Assembly (NCBI GenBank): GCA_035222895.1
Contig: JAVYIG010004955.1
Location: 62,001-126,000, forward strand
DNA: 64,000 bases
Origin: Strongylocentrotus droebachiensis
Taxonomy: Eukaryota > Echinodermata > Echinoidea > Camarodonta > Strongylocentrotidae
Reading direction: 5' to 3'
How positions within the stretch are numbered: position 1 is the first letter of the stretch; each line of letters opens with the position of its first letter. Below, piece by piece: positions 34,763 through 50,100 of this stretch. A program made the translations under genes and the position numbers. The notes beneath the pieces were generated by a model. The model was not told the origin of the DNA, made no database searches, and saw only the letters and a list, made by a program, of their open reading frames with translations.

Positions 34763-37700
34763 AAACGAGACTCAGCTAGGGTTTATCATCATAATATCAA
34801 ACGGACAGCGTCACTCATCAACGCTATTGTATTATCTTCATCGGGAGGCAAAGACGAAGGCTTATTTTCAATTGAGGAGACATTACAAGGGGATCATGAT
34901 TTCAAAACGACTTCCAGACGTGATCTCTGCAGCCCTTCAAAACCTGAGGTGGATCCAGGGGTTGACATGGACTCATCCCTCCCCGTGTTAAAGAAAATGC
35001 ACGGAAAACAAGACATTTTCGAGGTAAAATGACGCCCCTCCCACTTTCTGTACCTTTAAGGATTTGTGGTATTCTCGCGGGAAACATTGCTCCTTTACCA
35101 CCAGTGACAAAGCCTGGAGATGGTCGATGGGACTCCCAACATCATGATCCCTGTCAGAAATTATACTGTGGGGGGAAATTGTCACTCCCTCCACCCGGAC
35201 AATCCTAGATCCGCCCCTGATGTGGTATCGTGGAAGATGAGAAAGATCTTGTAGATCCGCATGGATCTTCGCGCGAGGCGGAGGACTTTTCTTGAGACGA
35301 TAATGTTGGGTAAACTTAACGTTGCCCACATGGCAATGCGGTCATTGCCATACTTGGTTTGTAAAACCCTGCAATGGTAACCCCTGTGTCAAATGACATT
35401 CTCACGTCTTTTTCACGGTGGTGTCCAATACCAGGGGCGCTGGTCCGATTTTGGTTTGTAGGGGTAGGATTTGTTCGGGTGGTCATAGATCAATTGGAAA
35501 ATTGTAGGGGAAAGTGTTGTGCTTCTTGAAGTGACTTGTACAGGATTCGGGAACAGTTTACAAATATTATATAGGCCTACATCTTCTCTTCTTTATTTTT
35601 TTGGGGGAGCTTGGTTCTTGCATTCATTTTAAACATGTGCCCTGCGATTTTTCTTTTTGGGGGGGGAGCTTGAAAACATTGGGGCGCTCCTCCTTCTACA
35701 AATAATACTACTTCTTATACTACTTATACCTGCTGGATCATCAAAATACTTTTTTTTAAAGGAAATTGAGAATTGAGTTCGCGAAAACCATCTCCGACCC
35801 AAAGTAAAGAAAGACAACAACAATATCAATGGTGTTGTCACAACACCCCTCTTCCCTAGCAACGCTCCTGACTCATATATGGTTTTAACTACTGGTCTCT
35901 TGTTACCCCCATACTGAAACACACGCGTCACGGACCTCACAAGAACGAGTATGACTGATGACCAACATTAACTCCAAACCAAGCGAGCTAGCTGGGAAAC
36001 TTCATGACATATTTCACATTCATCCCAACTCCCGACTCTAAACTACAGAATAATAAGACTTCTGCGATGATGATATGATGCTAAATCTTTTAAGTTTTAT
36101 AAGGGGATCAATGTGGGTGTTGTTGCGTATTTTTGCTTCGCATATGGGTTTGTTTAAGGGCGTGGGTGTGGCGTAAAATAATTTCCTTCATTTTGAAGAA
36201 TAAATTGAGGGGATTATAAGCAAATCCCCTTGTCTTTATGAGATTATGGACTAATAAGAATAGAAACCAACAAAAATGTTTAGAAGAACAAGCCAGCCAC
36301 CTATGTGTTTGTTAAACAGCAAATCCAAATGTTTATGACAAGAGCTTAAAATTGTTTGGTAAATTGTGGGGAAATGTGAGGTAAACGAGAAAAAACATCA
36401 TGAACATGACATTCTCTCTCTAGGTGCAGATTGGCGTATTTGTTCGACATTCCTATAGACGATGGCTGATAAGTAAAGGTATTTTAATGTTGAAAGTGAA
36501 AATCAAGAACCACTGACAAACACATGATGAGAATGATAGGGGTGGGTGGGCTAAATAAAAAGCATGTGTTATCTCAAACCTCGAGCGGCTAGAACAATCA
36601 TGATTCAATGAAATAACATAGCCCAGTCACGGTTCATCATTAATGCAGAACACGAGACCGCAAAGTACACATTACGCTTAAAAACATTTGAAATTGTCAT
36701 AAACGGGAATTTGAGGAGCATGATTTTAGATAATAGAATTGTCTTGTTGAGCTTCATTCTCTCCCTATATCCTCTATCCCTTCTCCTTCTATCAAACAGT
36801 GAAGATATACGTGGTAGAATCGAAACGAAGACAGGTAACCTGGGACCTGGATCCAACCAACTTTAGAAATGAGTAGACAAGTCGTCAGCATGGCAAGATA
36901 GTTTAGAATCCGAAAGGGGCAGAAGTATTGATGCCGTCCATGAGTTTTAACCATGAGAACTTTATAAAATGTGAGGAGCTCTCACAACAATCCTCTTTCG
37001 CGTCCTGATATACACCAATAACCAGAAAATAAGGAAGTAGTACTTACCTACAGTGCGTGACGCTCGATGAAAAAAGTAATGATTTAGTCTCTCATGTTAT
37101 TAACCAAAAACGAATCACAGAAAACGAACGCGATAGTTATGAATCCACGAATATTATGTTATTGAAACAGGTTTTGAAACCCCCAAATTCATGTACTCTG
37201 CCTCTATATTTTACCACTGCAGGGATTTCAACAATCTATACGAAGCACATGCCCCGTTGAACATACAAACAACATACACTGATCCTGTTGCTCAAGAATT
37301 GGAACGATCTACGACATATTTGGGGTGATTTTATCAAATTAGGAGATCATGAAATCAGAGACTGCACAAATTATGATATGATCCATTCGAATTTTCGCAC
37401 GGTCACCGGCTTCGCACACTCGTCAATTCAACCCGTCGGCGCACGCAGAGAATTCTCGTTTCACTACCAGACGACCACCATGCAAATGGAAGGTGTCGCC
37501 TCAGCAGGAGACAGCGCTGGTATAGAAAAACATATATTGTGTCATTTCTTTGTAAAGGACTTCGCCTTCCATATAAATACACACACAGGAAATATTTTAT
37601 ACACACTCATGAATCAGAACAATGCTAATTTTTGCTAATTGATTAGGCGCGTAAAATGTGCCGCCTTGTGAAAGCACACAATGAACCATGATCGGAAACC

Positions 37701-40700
37701 GTGAAACCATGGTGAAACCAATATGAGATTGATATTGTCTGCTAGAACTTGCGGTAAAAGCGGCACCGCTTTAAACAAAACCTCAAATAGTTAAAGTCAG
37801 ATATTCTATCTAGATTTCAAAACATGACGCTTTGACTCATGTCATGGTTCACCCGATGAACAGTATTCAATTTAAATCATTTTAAATTAAGACTTATAGG
37901 TTTACATCTCGGCAACATGGAGTTTTAATTGTGACAAAAATTAAATGTTTCGTTAAATTAAGCAATAGGATGTCCGTTATGTTTAACTTTGGTCTATGAA
38001 AAATGTTGTCTGAAATAAAACTTAACGCAACAACTTTGCAGAAAGGGAAATTATGTAGTTCATCAAATAAATTTAAAAAAATATTAAGAAGTGCGAAGTA
38101 TAATGCATTTTCATTTACATGTATATTAACACAGAGAAGCAAAGTTACGATTTTGAATCATTCATTCTAATACCACGACGTTGATACATCAGTCTAAAAG
38201 GAGGCTTTGAAAAGTTTCAATCTCGTCATGATGGTTTGGTGAAATCATCATGAGTGTTTACGCAAACTTAGCTCAACTCTTGATCATTTACTATCGTTAT
38301 TGTTGTGGGTATATATACCTTGAAGAACTAGAAGTCATTCCAATTTCCTTGTGTGGTCCTCTTTCTTCCTGCCATTAATTTAGGCAATTACTCACACACT
38401 TCAACTAATATGCTCTCACTTTCATATCTTCCCTAGAGTATACACAAAGCAAATTCTGATCAGTTAGAAACCGTTGCGACAGAAAAGCAGAAACAGATAC
38501 AATGTCTTCTATGGGGAAACCGTAACAATTATTCTCCATACAAAAGGGAACGGTGTCTACTTTAAAGCGATCTATTTTCCACCCTCTTGGTTTCGAACCA
38601 AGACACTCAAGCAGCGAGATAATCTGGGGTAAAGAAAGCAGTTTTATTACGATTATCCTCTCCTATTTCACTATGTTTTGCTTCAAGAAGCTTGGGTAGA
38701 TAACAAGATCACAATGGAAGTCCACAAACAGTATTCAAGAGCGAAGAATTTGGGGTTCATAGGTGTGAAATTTCTTACAATGATTGCTCACTGAAAAAGA
38801 TAGGCAGATAAAGAGCGTGAATTAAACTGCTCTCATGCAGTGCATGGGTATGAAGCAGAAAGAAGCTTGTGGATACAAGAGTACCGATATCAGTACCGAT
38901 ATGGATATGTAAACATTTCTTCTCAATCGTTCGTATATCTCTAATTATTGGTAAAATGAGACCGTAACAGTTGTAAGATATTTTTAAAAAGTTAGCTGAA
39001 AATTGGAAGCTTTATAGAAATTCCTAAAAAATTGGATCGGCCACGAGATTCTATGAATGGCAAGCGATCAATGTTAAACATTTGTTGGGAGGGTTCAACA
39101 AATCAGCCGCAATACAAGTGAAATAATATAATTAAACATTTATTCGACAATGTCATCTGCTTTCTTAATAAATGCAATGTGCTCCGATGAGTGCAGGTAC
39201 TATTGTAGGTCCACAAACCATTCCAGCTCTACACCATTTACAAGTATATCAGCAACAGCATTATACAGATATCGAAGCCCACACCTGCCCTAGTCTGACG
39301 AAAACTAATCTTTTCTTTCACCTTCCATAATCCATCGATTCTAGTTCTTTGTTGTGGCACACCGTTTTTCCAGAGATATTCAGACCATCAAGCATTCTTC
39401 ACGACAAAAAAAAAAAAAAAAATAAGAAAAGAAAGAAAACAGTTGACGAGTTTCGACAGACGAACAGCATGGTGCCGGTAATTCTGTGATGTTCCATCTA
39501 GTCCCAAGAAATAACAGGTACACTCGACGAGCAAAAAGAGGGAGGAAAACTGATTGACAATTTCTTATTTCATCGCGTCACCAGAAGACAGCGACGGCAT
39601 TTGAGTTCGGCGTTTGAAAATATGGCACTTGAAGTGATAAAACTGAAAAATATACTATAAAACGTGAGACGTATACGTTCAATCCGTCCAAATTATTTCC
39701 GAGGAGTTCATTTTGAGTTCCGTAATGAATAATTGCATCAGCTAATCAACTAACTGACAATTGAGTGATAACTAAAATGGCGACTTTGGACTATAATCTT
39801 AACATACTGAATAATGATGAGTGGAATGGATACATATTTAGAAGGTATCATCCATTTCAGAAACTAAAGCTTTCATACAATTATGCAGACGATTGAGACG
39901 AAAAGTAAAAACGAAAGATACTAACTTTAAAATTCCCAATTAAAATGGTAATCATAATTAATGCCATTAATCATACACGTCTCCTACATAATAAATCTTG
40001 CTGTGACATCTCTTTTTCATGTTTCGAGATTTAAAAAAAAAGGTGAATGATGCTTATGAAATTCTCTCATCTCTTTACCTAGTATACATATCGCAAAACA
40101 AGGTGTCATGTAGTCGTTTACGGAAGAATGGAAACTCATGCCATACCATTGATAATTTTCATGAGTAAAATATAATGTAATTGGAATTTGCTTCGTTAAC
40201 ATACAATTGTGTTAATGATATGGTTTCTTTTGTTTACAGAGTAACACACATCTTATAGAAAATACTTATAATCCTATTTAATGTTTATTATCTTTAGGAC
40301 GTATGATTTGTGATCAAAACGGTCAGACAATTTTACCAATATGTGAAAAAACGGTGGAGAAACATATTAATAATACTAATAATGATGACATTAATACTAC
40401 TAATAATGATATTAATACTACTAATAATATCGATTATTAAGGAGCGCTAAAAACAAAAAGTGCCACAGCGCTTACAAAAAATAACAGAATGTGAAGAGAA
40501 ACATAAAAGTCTTAAAATAGGTCAATCATAATTACAGAGGGAAGACAGGTTAATTCTCTGATGAAAATGGGCATATTAAATATGCGATTAAACATAGCTT
40601 AATGAACGATTATTTTGTAATATCAACACTTCGGCATGGGGACGTTTTATTCCCATGGGTTACATTTTATCGAGTGACTATAGATTGACCCCCTGATGAG

Positions 40701-43700
40701 CACGTTCTAATGAGAGAAATTCATTTTCGACAGCTTGTTGAGATGATAGTCGTTAAAAATTCCAAAGAAATGAGCATGAGGAGACTGACGGGACCCAGCT
40801 GAGCTAGTGTGAAATCTGTCGCTTCTTGTCACTAATTAGGACGTGTAAGAGATTTGACAGGTCGAGGGGGCTTCCCAGAATGTCTTGATAGAGTAGTATA
40901 CGTCGCAAGTAGATAGTGGGATGTTGAGGCGCACCCTATAACACCTTGTGATAATACAATATTGTACGATAAAGAGCTTTTTATTATATTTGTCTGCATT
41001 ACAACTGATTTTCATCATGGTTTTAATAATAATAATGTCATGTTACAAATACGAATCAGAACGCTGCAGCATGCGTGCTTTCAAATCAAAATACATGTAT
41101 CACAAATGTCCTCAATATATCAAATCCACTGGTTACATCGTCATTGATTACCATATATTACCATGATTATAACCCCAAACTCATCAGCTCAAATTACAGT
41201 TTTTGTCAATATAGTAAATATGATTATGTATGAAATGTCATTATCTCTTCATATAAGTATTACTGCTGCTACTAGTACTACTACTGCTACTAATGCTACT
41301 TATACTACAACTGCCACCACCACCCTACTACTACTAGTACGTCTACTACTATTACTACTACCACTACTTATACTCTATATCCTATGTCTATGATGTTCCC
41401 TCTGATGATGATGATGATGATGATAGTAGGTATTATACTACTATTCTCTTACTTCTCAATATATAGATTGTATTGGCTTACTTTAATTAAGGCAGATGAT
41501 AATGACGATATATATACTTTAGCATATTACTAAATAAACCATGACAAGAGTGATATCATAACTATGTTGTAAATATAATATGCAGTATAAATTATATAAC
41601 CAATCATAATCACTTCTTGTACCATGTGAGATCCCACACCAGTGTACTTTATCAAGGTGCCTCCGTGCATTATTATGCAGAAAAGACACACAAAAACAGC
41701 TGTTATATCAATAGACAATCCACACTTCATACACACCTGTAACTCTCCTGGTGATATTCCATTAATTATGTGCATTAATTCCTCTGGATTTCAAAGTAAC
41801 AAAACATCAATCCCGGTAGAAATTCAGCTCCACATGTATAGTCTGGCATAACATCTTGGGACATGTATCCACCACCGTTCCTCACAAACAACTGCCAACA
41901 ACAGCCATTCGAAACCAAACAACCCCCGAAACTATACCCGAGCTCACAGAGCAATGCGATCTATTGTCATCGTTGTGGTCCCACTCATAAGATACAATGT
42001 ACCTAAGAGCGTCTGGGGGTGTATTACCGTACATTCATTTATCGATCCACTTGGCTACATTATCATTAGTAAGCTCTTCAGCCGTGACTTCACTCCTAGC
42101 CTCCGGGTATTGATCGGTGAAAAGGACCTATCCTCTTTTCTTCCTGCATGGCCCGGAACAAAATATCGGTCGCATGAATGAATTGCGTTCTGTACACGCT
42201 GTTCAAAGCAATGTTGCGATTAGGGGTTCATGATAGCCCATTTAGGGTCTTATGCTGGGTTTGATGAGGGGGTTGGGGGATCGATATGGGGGTTAGTGGA
42301 GGACTTGATTGACTGATTTATTCAAGAGCATTCCGTTGATGGATTAAGGTATTATCGTGAGCTAAAAATGTGTCTCGGGATTGACATCTCGACAAAGATT
42401 GTGAGAATCTATAGGGGTATAATTACCACCTTAGCTGGCTCTAATGGAAGTTATATCGAGCTGAAAATTGTTAATCTTTACACAATATTACGTCATTCTA
42501 TTCGTTTTGAAATAGCAATCGAATGTTGTTAATAGAAGGATTATACCATCATCTGATTAAGATAAGAGACAAGGGTTATAGGTTTTTGAATGCCAATGAT
42601 TTCTATAGCACGAATGCGAAGGTATCTTGTTTGACTCCTTTTAGCCTTATGATCCCCCTCCCACAATCTCGAAATTCTTCCACATACCATTATGTCCAAA
42701 TTACAGGCATTTTAAAGTTGTGGGAACTTTCGGAAGGTTTCATCAGGTTTATAAATTATTTAGACCGATTCCACACAGACGTTTCTGTGCTTACGAACAC
42801 GAAAATTCGTGGCGTTACTCATGAAACCTACACGGATATTGAAAATTGTGGAAATTCAATACCATTTCTGAATGATATGATGTCACTATTATACGCTTAT
42901 TAATCATGTCGCCCCTCCTTTTCTTTCATCATTGTATACATCAGTGTACATAATGCATGGTGCATTTTACAAAGTAAATACACCTATCAAATTTATGTAC
43001 AATGTATCACTCCCCTCTGCAAACAGATGCGGCCGGCATCCCTATTTTCTGCCTCATCGTTTTTGGCGGGAAAAAAGCAGAGGGCATCCTTTGCGATCCT
43101 CGAACACACACGCCTGCTTGATTGATGGTACTTTTATTAAACCATGCTCTAACAGCATCGCAAAATCACTGAGCAAATGAAACCCTGGTCGTCTCCTCAG
43201 CCGGAAATTCCCCGGTGGAGATGTATGACTTCGCTCGAGTGTGTGCGGTTCGATGGCGGTGTTGACTCGCTTTTATTGAGGTGATTAGAGCTACTAGTGC
43301 GTCCATTTTTCTGTTTGTTTTATGAGGTGAGCTGGAAGTTTCGTTTCTCCCCAAATCTGTACACAAAATCTCGAGTGAAACACGGATTCTACATGAACTA
43401 GACATAAACTAAATAACTTGTATCATGACTGTCTAAAGCCTGGGAAAAAGAACAAATTTTCTTTTTTCCTTTTCAGTTCTCTCGGCTCTTCAAGGGGACT
43501 CACACGGTAACTAATAACAGTAAAAAATATCCACACTAAATAAACGCAATCTAGTGACACAGACGGTTAGTCGTCATTAATGTGTAAACGAAAACATACG
43601 TACGCATAGTCTGCCGAGAGCGAGGAGGGCGTTAATTAGTGTTCAATAAGTGCAATATGATTTAATGCCTTTCTCGTTCTCATTGGGTCTTTATCTTTAT

Positions 43701-46700
43701 TTTGGAATAAGTGACTAACAATAACCATTCATTATTGAGGCTCAAAATTATTGATAACTTTTAGTGTGTATCTGTAGCTACAAAATATGTTTGTCCTAAA
43801 GTTTATCCAAAAAGGCATCACAAAAATATGCCCATGCACTATTTGACAAGATATGCATGGTAATGCTAGAAATGGATACAAAATGAGTCGCTTTCTTTGC
43901 ACTGAATATTCTTTATCAGTCATTGGATCATGTTGAATATAGAAAGGATACATAACACGACAAAATTTAGCCCAAACATATAACAATGATAACACATCAT
44001 TTTACCATATTCGAATCTCTGGCTTTCATTTGATCATGAGGAGAAAACAACTCCGTTAATTCTGGCAAGAGCTTAAAGAAACTCATCAAACTGAATAACA
44101 GATAAATCTCCTTCATGGTCCACGACCATCATTCCATCGAATGCCTCACATGATTTAATGATATCCAATTGTGTGCAGCACCCTGTACAAACATTGCTTA
44201 GCAGACGATAGCGAATCAGTGGAGAGGGCGGGTTCCGTCCTGTGAAGGATCTCGCGAATGATCCGGCGCCAAAACTGACATTCGTGTAAGCAAGGGAATC
44301 TTGGGAACCCTTTTAAAGAGACGTTATAGATCTTTACAATGAGGACGTGTCTGATGACTCGTAAATTGGCAACCTTTCTGGACTTGTCTTCATTTGGTGA
44401 TATCAAACTGTTTCATTGTCCACAGACGACTGACGGTGGTTATGTGTTTGGTCAAGGTTTTAAATACAACCACGCAGATCTAAAATGGTATCCAGTTTGG
44501 TCAGTAGTAATTAATTGCTGATCAATTTTATACTATTTTGCTCTTCTTTATCTATTCCAGTACAACTGTCTTTACATTTTCGCGATTAATATGACTACAC
44601 GAAATCGTTTCCATCCGACTCTTTCACATTGAATTAAGAGTTCGTTCAATTGACATAATTTAAAAAAAAAAACATTTCCAGGCAATTATTTTCGTTAGAA
44701 TATTTTATCATAATTGGTAGAATGATATACTCCTCCTGTAGTTGCCAAATCATACTAATACAAGATTTGGAAAGTACAATGACTCATTGCAACAGCTTGT
44801 TTACTCTTGACTAATTGATGTTTATTTTTACCCCAGTGCTAAACGTTTTTAACCTCCATACTTCAGCACCAGACATTGTAAATACCTCAAATATATATAT
44901 ATACATTTGTACCTTTTTGAATAGTTGTTTATCCTCGCGATGGTCGGTCTTTATAGTTTGGTCAGCAGTCCTGAACTAATGATAGGGGCATTCCATTCAT
45001 CACCACATCCTGAGAGACAGGGGTTAAGAGACGAGAGAGAAGAAAGAAAAGGACGATTGGTTAAAAACCCATCAGTGACAATCACGACATTATTCCTCAT
45101 TTTGTGGCTTGTCACTAAAAAGAAAAATGGCGCATGGTCCTGAAAATACATGTATACAATAGAAAATAGAATACATACTGATTTTGCTCAGCTTGTGCCA
45201 TTTTCCTGTGCATAAGCCAAAATTTCGACGCCAGCAATAATTGATAGTGTACAAATTTAAAACATTCCATTTTTTAAAGCCAGTTACGCATGGATAAATT
45301 GATAAACCTACTTCTTAATTCATGTGAATTGGTAATATTCATTTCTTTCATAATAATATCAATGAATTAATTACATTTCACGTTTACACCACTATTCGTT
45401 GGAAGAGAACAGAAGTTAAATAATACCAGCGCTGCCAATTTGAGGAAGAGAGATTTATTCATTCAGCCTTTTTAACAAATCCCAGTCATTAATGTTCTGC
45501 ATTTAAGAGGGTGCAATTAGCGGAATTAATACCGACATACATCCTGTACGGCCTTTGATCTGTGCCATTATGATGGCGGCTGTGGAATGGATCTATAAAC
45601 GACCCATTACCGAATGGCATCAGTAGCAATATACGTAGACGTGATGATAATGATACTGGTAATTATATTAAATGGTTGCCATCTCTGCATGCTTTATGGT
45701 CGCTGTCATACACCCCCACAAAAAAGAAAGGAAAAAAAAAAGTTATAATCATATTGAGCCGTGAGATGTAAGGTCGCATCAAAAGACATTTTGCGATTAT
45801 GGGCGATGCGCACTTCCGTTGCTAATGAATATTTAATCAAACTCATAAAGGCTAGTGCCACTTCGTCAACCAATCAGAGAACTTAAAAGCATTAGCGTGG
45901 CGCCAAACTGGAAGTAGGCCTCATCAACAACAACTGCGAAATACACTCTCCTTTGGATAGCATAGAGACAAGTGTTGTCTGCCAAAAGGTATGCCATGAT
46001 ATCAATGGTGTTTGTGATCAAGCATAATTCTCAAAGATAGCATTTGTATATTCTCTTTACCTTGAATTTAACAATTGTATTCAGGTATAGAATACCCACG
46101 GTTAAGACAATGGAAGAAAAAAATATTAAGACGACTCGTACATATTTTTATGTAAATTCTTAATAATACAAATAGTTAGATCAATAAAATAGCGCAGTTA
46201 TTTAATGAATATACTCTATTGCGCTGTGATGAAAACAAAAACTCAAAACTAACAGCGCTACTTTATAACTGAGTATATTTAAAACGTATATATTTAGTAC
46301 TGAGTAAATGAATTGAAATTAAATGAAATTGAAGAAATACAGAGAATCATCAAAATTATCCTAATTGTTGGTGTCAGGTAAAAAAAAAGCTGTATATCCT
46401 GTGTAGCTAAGAACTTGTGTTGGGAATAATTATGAGTAAATCAAAAGTATTTTGCATCCAATACTCCAGATTTTACTTGCCATATATCTTTAATGACGAA
46501 TGGGCCTACTCTTTTAAGCTACCAATCATAGTTACATAAAGTAATAACTATGCTAATATCATTGGCATTTCTACGGTTTACTAAAATAATGTTACTACAC
46601 AACGATTATTTGAAACTCAACGACGTACAAGCATGCGTCCAGACATGAGGAAATTCCACGACCACATGGATATACTTCTTTGTGCATTCTCTACGAAAAT

Positions 46701-46965
46701 TTCAATCACCCCTCCCCCCTCACATCTTTTTCATACTCCATCTCCTGCACTTCAATTGAAATGCTGGCTTGAAGTTAGAAATTTGATACTTTCAATACTG
46801 TAGCAAATCGGGCAGCATAAATATTTTCAGTCGCGTATGAGAGGAACGGACCCGAGGCTGCAGCTTGGACGAGCTGAAATGTAAATAGAGGAGTCTTTCT
46901 GTGCCCCTCAACGGCTTGGTTCTTTCCCCCTTGATCGCATTCTTTACATTGCAGTGTACCCCTCG
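34763..46965. other. Gene-poor stretch
   Basis: AT-rich, no convincing exon on either strand. The largest open frame (42523-42903, plus) has no recognisable domain, repeats or signal peptide and looks fortuitous. Microsatellites occur at 40370-40440 (AAT/ACT) and 41260-41425 (ACT, GAT). A-runs and other small repeats occur throughout. Confidence 0.5.
41260..41425. repeat. ACT and GAT microsatellites
   Basis: Interrupted ACT/GCT trinucleotides followed by (GAT)n near 41405-41424. Confidence 0.9.
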
Positions 46966-46972
46966 TTTAGGA

Positions 46973-47192
46973 GCAGTGGCGTAGATACACAGGGGCACGT
47001 GCCCCAGCACATTGAGAAAAAAAAGAAAAGATGAAAAAATAGAACAAAGGGAGAAGGGAAAAGGAACATAATAATGGGACACCACAACCACATTCAACAT
47101 CCCTTGTTGGTAGACTTGTGAATTCTGATTTTATCAACCTTGTAAGACTGATACCCCCACCCCCTTCGTGTTTCGACCCACACTGCGCCAAC
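46973..47192. mobile_element. Possible hAT-related MITE remnant
   Basis: Starts CAGTGGCGTAG with a nearby GGGGCACGTGCCCC palindrome, the same theme as 34216-34371, and ends ACTGCGCCAACG, an imperfect inverse. No matching 8-bp flanks, so boundaries are unsure. Confidence 0.35.
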
Positions 47193-50100
47193 GAGCAAGG
47201 GGATGCTCAAGATGTACTTGTACTCCAGAAGTGTTGCCCAGGAGTGTTGATTATTTTCTCAAGGCAAACGCGGTGTACCTTATATATAAAAATATAAAAA
47301 TATTTATCATGAGGTGCATCAAAATTAATTCCTTGTGACATATATTGAAGTAAATCTGAATTGGGAAAGGTTATCAAGACCCGTTTCCCACTATTTTTTT
47401 TCTTCTTGTCACTTTTGTTTCGGGATTGTGCCCCCTCCTTTTACAAAATCTTGAATCCATTCCATCCCTGCTCTTCTTAATCTCCTCACAACACTCTCAT
47501 CATAATGAAAGAAACAAAGATCATGAATCGAAATAGTTTAACACGGGTGGAAATGGGTACATCAGGGTTTTCATTCTACATGCGACGTCACGATAATCGT
47601 TGATTTATTGAGCCCAAGCCAATGAAGCCATATAGGGGTCATGTTCAATCATGAGCCGTGGAAGCCGGCAGAATTATTCCCATAATTGGAAAATGCCATC
47701 GGATCGCGACTGGATTTATGTGCCAAACGGAAGAGGAACTGAAGAGGAGGCCTCCAAACGACCAAGAAAATGATAAAGGTGCATAATGTCGCTGAAATAA
47801 AATGAGGCCATCAACAGTCTGACAAAATTGCGCGGAGAACAAAGATAATCAATGAGACAAATCATAATTACTGAATCGTGAATGATTTGCTGCTTTATGC
47901 TGTTAACATCCATTCGCTTTTTATAAACTGGACAATTATTCATGAGACAAGGTAGTACAAAACATTTTAATTAACGATCGATGACATGTTATTAAGTTTA
48001 TGTTATGTAAGCGAAGACGAAGAGCATGAAATCCCTGTCTGTCTCCAAATTTGACCTCAGCTGACCTAAGATGTACTTTATGAAGAAGACAACAAAGGAA
48101 ATGCATATCAAGTTTACAGAAAGGCATCTTATTCCCTATGAACACACATAAACACCCCCACACCATTACATACATACATACACACGTAAGCCGAAAGAAA
48201 ATGAGAGAATAATATAAAATATCCACAAGTAAAGTACAGGTCTAAATTAGCAGTGTTCTCTCTTGGTATATAGATTTTGATTGCCATTCGCCGTGATAAA
48301 CGGTTGGTTTTATTAACACTGAAAAGCAAAACTGATGGAGGCCTTCAACTAAATGGCGCCTCTGTGCTACTCAAATGGCGTCAAACTCATGAGTGGACCG
48401 TGTGAGATAATTTGTCGTAATCATGGTAATATAGGCCTACACAGATAATACGAGGTTGACAGAATGTAATGTCAAAGTACTGGCGTTGTGATGATTCTTG
48501 CAAACACTGCATGCCATTTAAGGAAGAAGAAAAAAAACCGTCTTATTTCGAAAAGCATAATGTACTCATATTCCTATTAATTATTTAAAAAAGTTATAAT
48601 CAATCAATTACTGTTGATTTTCTTGGCTTGTTGTTTCTTTGTCTCCCAAACTAATCACACATTACATTTTTTGTTTCAAATATTTAATACTTTTGACAAG
48701 ATGCAAGTTTTATTACAACGCAGAAAATAGACGGGTTGTCATGAGCAACGAGTATGAAGGAACGTACTTTGTGAGGAAATTAAATAATTACTTTTCATGA
48801 AGGCAACGATGGCAAGATTGAAAAGAATGGAAGACTTTATTGTATGTTATTCATCAGAACGGTGCATTTAAGGGGAAATTAGAATAATTCACTCAAATAA
48901 AACAACTAACGTCATTGTTTCAGCCTACAAATACTTTCAAATATTTGCTCAAAAACGCCCCTCGGGAGAAAAAAGAAGAAAACGATTTCGATCTTCAGAG
49001 ATTCCTAACGTTTTAGCACATTCCCTCGGCTCCATAGTATAACGTTTCATTCTGATTATCATGATCGTGAAGGAATTTAGCTTCGCTAAGCACTCTATTA
49101 TTCCTTGCTTATTCATAATTTGTCAGAATGCAATTTTACCCCAAATCGGTCAGACGACCTGAGTTATTAATTTCTCGAAACGAGCTCAGATAACTATAAT
49201 CCGAAATAATATTCAAGTCTAGGACAACGCGGGAAATTAAGAAATGCCTTTGATGTGCGCACTACATGAAAGCGGAAACGCTTTCGAAAGATAATTGTAC
49301 TCTTTGGTTAAAAAGAAAATGTTGGATATCATTGAAAAATCAAATAGACCGCCGAGTTTTAGATTATGATCATCTAAAACGTCGCTACCTAAATGAGCAA
49401 GTGGTCGTCTTTCTGCAGACTGCTCAGTTACAAGTATATTGTTTCACAAGACGGGAGGATCGTCCAAAAAGTCGGCTACCAATATCCTCATTTTGAAACT
49501 GGAGCAGCATAATATTTAGCGGAGACCAGACATATTTGAATGTCTTTGACTTCTATGTTAATGACGTATGGGGCATAGAGCCAATGTCAGCAGAATGGCG
49601 AGGAGACGCTAGTCTAATGAACTAGCGGCATATGATATACTGAACTTAGTTATGTGCCCTGCTATCTGCCCTCATTCGAAGAACGGCGCCCCTCATCCAC
49701 GCTGAGGCTGAGACGAATAAAAATAAAGGGATTATTTTACCTTTTAAAGAAATTCAAAGAATAGACAGAGATGATGAGGGTCAAAATATTGAGTAATCGA
49801 ACGTTCACAAATTCGGGGTTTTAACTTAATTTCATCCAGTGATAAAACAAATGAAATCAGCGATTATCAAATCATGATGATATACCAGTGAATTCATTTT
49901 TATGAAACTTTTACAGAAAAAATGTTTACATGACTTGTAACAGATGAACATGGCAAATACATCAATAGTTTTGTCCCCCCAAAAGGAATAACATTGAAGT
50001 AAAATGACTCTTGCGTATTTTAAGGAATATCACTTTATGTGACTGTTGCATCTGCACAGTTTTTTGTTTATATGGTAGATGACCATTTCGTGAAACAAAT

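Noticed and set aside
33749..34991. Poly-Phe and poly-Lys containing ORFs
   Set aside because: They run through T and A homopolymers at the ends of the foldback element.
38577..38612. B-box-like GGTTCGAAACC on the minus strand, possible tRNA
   Set aside because: The T-arm pairs well, but no A box, anticodon arm or acceptor pairing could be found upstream.
42523..42903. 126-codon plus-strand ORF
   Set aside because: No domain, signal peptide, splice context or low-complexity explanation; length is within chance for a 64-kb window.
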